Below the pieces are notes generated by a model that had not been told where the DNA came from, did no database searches, and saw only the letters and a list, made by a program, of their open reading frames with translations. The translations under genes were made by a program, and so were the position numbers. From Sipunculus nudus (taxonomy: Eukaryota; Annelida; Sipuncula; Golfingiida; Sipunculidae), in assembly GCA_026874595.1 (NCBI GenBank), contig CM049317.1:72561618-72625617 (forward strand): a stretch of 64,000 nt of DNA, read 5' to 3'. Below, one piece after another: positions 57,004 through 64,000 of this stretch (positions are counted from its first letter, which is position 1; each line of letters begins with the position of its first letter).

Positions 57004-60000
57004 GTGGAGTATTCAGATTAGATGACCCACAGCTATTGTAAAGTTATGATTTGAATTGTCACATATGCACCTTCCCAATTAACCTAGGCCAGGTGGAGCT
57101 CATTACGCTTACGCTGAGTAAAATATGAAATGTTCATGTTGACAGGTGGGTTGCCCCTGTATTATGAAGTTAATATCATCACTACATTAGCAATAGAAGG
57201 CTTTATTATCTAAAGAGGTGAACCTCGTTTGAGTCTATTCGAAAATTATTAAAAATTGTTGTAGATCATCCATCAATTACTTTTTCTGAGGAGGCCGTTG
57301 ACCAGTCGAATTGTCCCTAACCCTCGTTTGAAAAATTGAGGTTGTACCGGCCACTTATGCATGGCGTTATTCAGAATGACTAGACGATGCGGTAATTGAC
57401 AAGGAGAGGGGTGGGGGACAATTTAGTCTTGAAACCCCATGTAGTCAAGCCGTGGAAACCTCTCTAAGGCCTCATAAGCTGATGAATAGCCGCCTTTTAT
57501 GTGAGGACCTTGACCTTATTACGAAGTTCAATTCCTTTACGACAATGCTATCATAAAGTTGTTTGTTTTTCTTTAAGAATAAATAAATAGCTATATGTAA
57601 AAGTGGACAAAATATGAGCTTAAATACTGTTAGCTATGTTTTTTTTTCATTCTTGTTGTTGCAATATGACGCATTCGCTAAATTTCAGTCAGAAAAAGAT
57701 AATAACAGCCCTTAGTCTGCACGCTCAAACACCGTCAAATACACTAAAAACATCTTTTAAGAAAAATATCATTAAGGGTTCCAGTTCGACACCTAGCGGG
57801 AGAAATAACAAACCGCCCTCACGCTGTGATTATTTTGTTCCTTATTGTTACTGAAACAACGGAAGGTTAGGTATATAGTATACTTGGTGAGGTTGACGCA
57901 TTTTTACTGACGCACTCAGTACCAGAATAGACGAGGAATTGAACCAATGGCATATATAATATTACCGTGTGCACAAGAAGATTATGTCAGGCAATTGCTT
58001 CGAGCAATGATACTGCACACTGGGAAGCTTATAACAAGCTTAAACATCACCCAACTTGCTTTTCTATTTTTCCGCGATGTGGTTTTTGTTGTCACAGCAC
58101 GTTGAAATGTATGAAGCAGATACATCACATATATATATATTACATGATATAAATTTTCAAAAATTAAATCTATTCTCATTTTGAAACAGCAAAAATCTCA
58201 AGTAACACTCACACGCCGACAATCCAGTGTAAAGGTTAAGCTTTTAAAGTTGTTTTTTTTATCACTGGTCCTCCAGAGGAAGTGTCTCAAGACTTCACTC
58301 TGTCTGTTGTATACAGGTAACTTCTTGTAGCCTTCCGTAGCTTCTTTAAAAGCCTAGAACCTACCGTCATTGACTCAAAAGAAACTGTAGACAGTTCAAG
58401 AAATTGTATCCCCCATTGGTATCACGCATTCATATTTGAGTGAATAAGGTATGTCTTTTTTGTATTTGCCTTGTTAATAAATCTCGCTTAATGCTACACA
58501 ATACACATTCAGAGTTATACATGTACAAGAAGTGATTCATACTGGGTCCCGAGAGAAGTTCGTAAAATTGCCTACAACTTCCTTAACATAAATGATCAAT
58601 CTAAATTGAACCAAGTGGCTTTAAGTGTCCATTTGTCACTGAATATTTGTAGAAATAAACCTTTTTTTATTTTTCCCTTTTTATCGGAAATAACATTAAC
58701 CATATGGGACCTTTAAAATATACAGTCAAATGAAAACCCTGTACCTGAGCCCAGTCTTACAGGTCCAATCAGCGTAAACATCGTTTTTACGGCCAGAGTC
58801 TGACAGCGAAGACTCCGTAAATTGTTTTTGCGGGAAGCTATCTTGTAACCGAAGGATTTCGAAACAAAGTAAGGGTCGTTTATGTCAAAGCAAAATAGTA
58901 AGGATAGGTCCCACATAAATGGTCGTCAGCTGTCAGCATAAACGCAAATTAAGTCAAACAAAAACAACCTTACAACGAAAATGGGAATTATTTACGAAAT
59001 ATCGAATTATTTACGGTTTATGAGATAACAGGTAAATTGATGTATGGAGGCTCTGTGATTACGGGCCGCAGTTTGATTTGCCCGGAAGGGATAGACATAA
59101 GGTGTGACAAACTCGCGATTTCAAAACCCGAAAAAAATCGATAGTAATAAGGGGGCCGTTTCATTAATTCCTGTTATCCTACGTAAAGCAGACAAATATA
59201 GGAAGATAATTGATCAAGATTTAAGATTTATTTTTAATATGTATACATTTTATCATTATTATGGTAGATGTTGGTAATGCACAACACCCTTTCTCTTGCT
59301 CCTACGCAAAAGAATATTTTCCTAACATACAGTTCATGTCATATGCTTCCAATACATATTAATATAACAACTTTACAAACGTATTCTGGTGTATTAAGGT
59401 CTTTCAGAAAAGAGAAACCGGTTAAAGCATTTTTCTTATGGATGGTTTTGGTCAGGTCTTTGGCCTGTCAACGGCCCAGTCTGGTGCATAAGGATGAATT
59501 CCTCATAATGACATTACTGCTTGTAAGCCTTCTGCATCTCCGGTTTTGTATTCATTGTCTATTATTAACCCAGGGGTCCCACCATATTACTAATCCATTA
59601 GAATGACTTTCATTCGTTTTTTGATGGTGTGACCATTTGTTTTTTTTGTCTCTGGCAAAACCTTGATATATATCTTTATGTAAAACAAGTATAATTTATG
59701 TCTACGACAGAATGTTACAAATAATATGTAATTTCAAATGAGCCAGGTAGTCAGCCCTTTCGTTATATTTGTTCTCTAGCTTTGGGGCCAGATCAGGCGA
59801 GACTACTTAACATCTCAATATATCAGTGTATATATATCTCTGCCAGTTTGCTGAATGCAGTGTAAACCTCTGAAGCAGCGCTGAGTCGCTGCGTTATTTT
59901 TTATAGGAGCTCCAAAGTCAATTTATTTGTATAATTTAAATGTTCGCTGAGTCGTGTAATCAGGAGCGGAAGAGGGCTCCCAAAGATCACAACAAATAGG

Positions 60001-63000
60001 GCCTTACGGAACAACTACGACTAATAAATGGATACTTAAGAAGGTGGTGTTCCAATGCAGGATAAGGCAGGGACGGATCAATCTTTGCAAACGACAGCAG
60101 CGTGTCAAGTGGCACACAGACATCATGCCTGGTTTACATCAAGGCAGTTTTCCGCCCAGGGCTCGCCGGCTGACCGCCTGCCTGTAGTGAAGTCGGGAAC
60201 AGAGGTAAAGGTTTGTTAGTCCGTCAGCCAGAATAATTCATCAGACTAAGATGTCCGAAATATCGACATAACATGAAAGGCCTCGTTTCCGGAGATAATG
60301 AGACGGGGACAATTCCTAGTAATATACGGTCAGAATCATCAGCGTCCCCCCTCCCCCCTATGACAAAGAAAACACGCTCGTAGAATATAATATTTTTTCC
60401 CTCCGCCACATATTATGAGGTTTCTGTTTTGAAAAAAAAGATATTTTTGTACAATGTTCATCACTTTATATTTCATTTAAAACCCCAGATTTATATCCAT
60501 TTAACAAAATTCTAAAATTAAGGCCAACATTTATGAAGATTATTAATTGACGTATACCATATCCTAAATGTACTCAATTAGAGATGCCAAATTTGAGGAT
60601 TATGGCATGCAAACAGGATATGGTTCTTAGGCACCCCCCCCCCCCGCATCATTTATTTTTAATTTTGATTCTAAATAAAAACTCACCAATTTTTTAAGCC
60701 CCAGCCACTCGGACATTTCTTTCAAGAAGAAAAAAAATTACAATTTTGATAAGATTTCCTTTGTTGTGCTTTTACCAGATTGGCTAAACACTCCTGTTAT
60801 TAACTTGTTTTTTCTCTGATCATATGATATTATTATAGAAACATACAACACCCTTTTTTTTTGCCTATGGTAGACAACAGGCAAAATTATTAACGAGATT
60901 ATCTTGCAATCGCTGCAATAAATATGACGCGTTTTTTCCCCTTCAATTGAGGCTACTGTCACCCCTTCCATATCCCCGAATATAACGACCGGTATAGAAA
61001 AATCGATACGATTACTGGTAGTTCAGGCAAGAGTCGGACATAAAATAATGTTCATAAACTGGTACATATGAGAGGACAGTGCCTCAGTTTATTTAAAATT
61101 TACATTGCATTAGAAAAATTTAAGTTGAGTTATTAAGAGCATTTCAAGACATTTCCACGAAAGCGAGGTCAGTAAATCCTTACTGTAGGGCAATAAGCTG
61201 TACGGCTAATGCTGAACCTGTAAACAAATTTACGACAGACTTTAAAATGAAAATGATATTATCTGTTCGTGCATAAAATTGCTTTATGTACTGTTTCCAG
61301 TTCATTGAATGCTCACGTTTGGCGGGTCAGGCCCGTCTCGTTTGACCGCTACAAATCATCATAATGAACCCAGTGTAAACCAGAAATTACTTAAATTTAA
61401 CAATTAAGGAAGGTGAATAGATGGCTTTAATTAACACTTGCTTAATCAATGAGAACTTGTCTTATGACATGGACGTGTTTTTCGGTTTGTTTCAATTCTT
61501 TCTTTTAACAAATGCTGCATTAAGCCTCGGTCTGTCTTGACAAAAAAAAAAATGTAAATAATTCTGTTACACGTGTTACATGTAAATGTTAGTAGTAATT
61601 GTTTTTTAGAAGTAATCATTAGTTATTTTAGGAAGGTTTGCCATAATTGGAACTATGTTTTTTTACCAGAATAAAATAAGTCTGATGAAACATAATTCTG
61701 ATGAAACTTCTGATGTAACATGGAAAGACGACACCAAGGTTGGGTTGATGTTACAGTAAAAATTGTCTCCGTCATTTTCGCCTGTTCACTCACCCATTGG
61801 GAATTAAAACACAATCACATATTTTATTTTCACAAAGACCATTGAGGGTTCTTTTGCTCGTCCCGTCCGATATTCGTTTCCTTCAGAAGACTATAAATCT
61901 GTCTTTCAGTTTGTTACATAATATAACGGAAACAATCCTATTTCTTGCACGTCCCAACGATACCGGTCTTTTGTGGATGGCTGAACATTTGTATTGTACA
62001 GAAAAATGAAGTGTCCCCGTCCGGTCGGTTATCGAAGGCCGGCCACTAAATCCGTCTACATTGTATAACAGTGAGTATTTTACGAGTGACCGCGAATTTG
62101 ATGATTCTCAGCCAAGGCCGAATCGAAACCGGAGCTCCATGTCTGGATTAATGACTCAAGCTTATCCCTCAACGGCAAAAATAAGAAGTCCATACTTGAT
62201 ATAATGACTCTGGGCACGCTTAGAGTTTGCACGTGTCTGTATATCAAGTTGGTTAAATAAGCCCTGTCGGATCCAGCAAAGTCGGCTGAGACTGCTGAAC
62301 TAAGCCTACGTTACTATTCCCGAATGACGTTGGACCCCCAGCACATTAATCCGCACGTAGAACAAACAGTAAGTCAAGTTTAGAGGATCTGACTTTTGTG
62401 TCTCCGTTCCCATAGGCGCGAGAGAACACCCTTTGTCATACAAATGTGGGATAAACTAGAAAGTTTCCGCCTGGTCTGTATTCAATATAAAACGGACAAT
62501 CAAGGAGAGCGAGACTTCTCCAGACACTTCAGCTATCAGACTGACGAAAATGTGTTGGAAAATTTATTCATCCTGTTTGCTTGACAACTTTTATCTAATT
62601 TATTTTCATAAACTTAATACTAAAAAAATGAATAATATAACGAGGACATTGGATGTGGCTTGACAAGATGTTTGACAGAATACTCGTTTCTAGAATAGAA
62701 ACCCCTTGCTAATATAATTTGTCGTGGAACTGCAGTCTAAAGAAATAAAATTAAAAGGTTGTCAGTCCGAGGGCCTTGTAAAATCCTTGCCGTACGGGGT
62801 ATGTTTAAAATTTATGATATGTGTCCTCCCTGACAAGCTCGATTTTTCAGTCTGTCTTATACTATTACACAGTTTGAGATATCAATCTTCTTTTCTTCAA
62901 GAGAAAAGTACTACTGTGATTATTTGCCATTCCCAGGATGTTTTAACGATATATCTTTATTTGTTTGATGGATGTTTGACTGCAAACATTGAAATAGTTA

Positions 63001-63195
63001 TAACTCAAACTTCAATGCGCATAATATAGGGAATACCTCGCTTGCCAGTGGCTATATCTTTCCCTGTGGTTGAGTGCCCTGCAGACAACATCACATTTGA
63101 TCCTCTTGGCAGTTAAATGACATTTCATGACCGCTCAACTGCAGCTGCGAAAAAAAACGCAGACAAACCAGCTGGTGTGATATGAGATATACAAA
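57000..63195. other. Non-coding stretch, no gene recognised
   Basis: The longest frames (112 codons at 59268-59606, plus; 101 at 62724-63029, plus) are hydrophobic-rich and lack motifs. A C-run lies at 60635-60645. A donor-like AGAG|GTAAAG occurs near 60205 in a GC-richer patch. I see no RNA gene, array or element end. Confidence 0.4.
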
Positions 63196-63199
63196 TTTC

Positions 63200-63205
63200 T
63201 TTATT
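63200..63205 (-). promoter_or_regulatory. Polyadenylation signal AATAAA
   Basis: AATAAA on the minus strand six bases after the stop codon of the coding remnant. Such close spacing is unusual but possible; the hexamer alone is common in AT-rich DNA. Confidence 0.3.
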
Positions 63206-63212
63206 CTTCATC

Positions 63213-63693
63213 ACCTGTGGGAGTCATGAATTAACTCCAGAAGGGTTTTAAGGTCAGACTTATAATTATCATTGGAATTTCTGGCCCAAACCGAAAAACC
63301 TGTTCCCATGAATCCTTGTTGCTCGCCATCTTCCATGTGAAAGGTCTGTTTTGTTAGGCTGTCCTCAGGCTATCTGCTGTAATTACAAGAGTGTCAAACT
63401 GCTCAACATCCAGTGATTCCCGCAGGTTGCTCAAGTAGATCTCTTCAGACCCAAGGCAATCTTTTCATCCTTCCAGACACTGTAATCAGTTCTCAAGCTG
63501 TGCCCAAACTCCTCAGTTCTAGTTGACCAAATTGTAAACTGAATAGCTTCTCTGGACGGCAGCACTTTTCCTTATCGTACTCTGGCATAATATTATTATA
63601 CACTGTCAGGACCAGGGCCTGGACAGGTGAGTAGCAGCAGGCTCGGTACTCGTGGCTATATAAGCATAGGTTGTACAGTATTGGCCCTTCCGA
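63213..63693 (-). pseudogene. Frameshifted coding remnant, unknown protein C-terminus
   Basis: Reading down the minus strand, three frames hand over to give about 160 protein-like codons. The first holds GPILYNLCLYSHEYRACC and YNNIMPEYDKEK. A second holds SREAIQFTIWSTRTEEFGHS and YSVWKDEKIALG. A third holds SEEIYLSNLRESLDVEQFDT, and the second frame resumes for FMGTGFSVWARN and DLKTLLELIHDSHR before a TGA at 63211-63213. An AATAAA lies at 63200-63205. Shifts fall near 63575, 63450 and 63358. I do not recognise the family. A retropseudogene or decayed gene is likeliest; sequencing errors in a real terminal exon are possible. Confidence 0.5.
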
Positions 63694-63695
63694 AG

Positions 63696-63770
63696 TCGGT
63701 GGTTTTATCCGGGTCCATCGGTTTCCTCCGTTCCTACTGACTATCGAAAGTCACCATCCGTGCCATGGAG
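63696..63770 (+). mobile_element. SINE-like fragment with ATCCGGGT...GGTTTCCTCC
   Basis: GTCGGTGGTTTTATCCGGGT and ATCGGTTTCCTCCG match the tail motif at 33631-33656 and 21129-21157. It abuts the coding remnant on its 5' side, so it may have truncated it. No tRNA head is seen. Confidence 0.45.
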
Positions 63771-64000
63771 GGCGCTTGTATTAGTTATTATAGTTAGTTG
63801 TACAATATATTCAAACTAAATTCAATTTGTATAATATTTTATATACATCGCCAGAAAGCTGTTAGAATATTTCTTGGATTTAATTCTTGATCCGAAGTCA
63901 CAGACAACCTACGATTGTGACTGCCGTACGATTTCAGCAGGGCTACGACAGGTGAAACCGTTGTAGGTTTGAGAGAGTTTTTTTTAATTTCGAGGAAACG
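63771..64000. other. Right edge, nothing recognised
   Basis: AT-rich sequence up to the window end with no feature. Confidence 0.4.

Overview
This is eukaryotic nuclear DNA: AT-rich, low in coding potential, with no operons or ribosome binding sites. Long (TA)n arrays, SINE-like tRNA heads, a LINE, LTR retrotransposon remains and a satellite array fill it. Several copies carry a CTCCGGGT...GGTTTCCTCC motif that I associate with mollusc SINEs, and the LTR element has the integrase-before-RT order of Gmr1-like elements, known from marine animals. I infer a marine invertebrate, most likely a mollusc and perhaps a bivalve. No feature proves the species. No intact host gene was recognised, so the window is probably intergenic or a very long intron.

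Layout. 1-13 kb is mostly unique AT-rich DNA with short degenerate tandem repeats (4651-4781, 5916-6045, 8333-8476), (TA)n and (TAA)n arrays and a 'GGATCCAGG...GGGGGTCC' repeat at 10.4 kb. A tRNA-headed SINE lies at 13.2-13.48 kb. 15-22 kb holds microsatellites and small SINE-like pieces. 22.5-24.5 kb is a nested structure: a 34-bp perfect inverted repeat encloses a 1.65-kb element with ~58-bp terminal inverted repeats, which is loaded with palindromic units built on AATTCGTGCGCACGAATT. 29.96-30.33 kb is a miniature LTR-like element whose LTRs contain tRNA-like Pol III boxes. It abuts a decayed L1/Tx1-type LINE (30.33-32.97 kb, minus strand). 38.65-39.33 kb holds the longest open frame (226 codons, unknown). 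41.5-44.7 kb holds a minus-strand Gmr1-like Ty3/gypsy remnant with a full 3' LTR, a polypurine tract, a broken RT and an integrase C-terminus; part of it, with flanking DNA, is tandemly duplicated. 49.26-50.67 kb is a 43-bp satellite, part of which forms a five-unit higher-order repeat. A dispersed family with a Helitron-like 3' end occurs at 21.9, 48.4 and 52.1 kb. The right edge (63.2-63.7 kb) carries a frameshifted minus-strand coding remnant of an unrecognised protein.

The recognisable coding material is retroelement protein remains, all broken by frameshifts, stops or deletions, plus the unidentified remnant at the right end. The most novel candidates are the tRNA-like miniature LTR element, the palindrome-loaded inverted-repeat element and the higher-order satellite.
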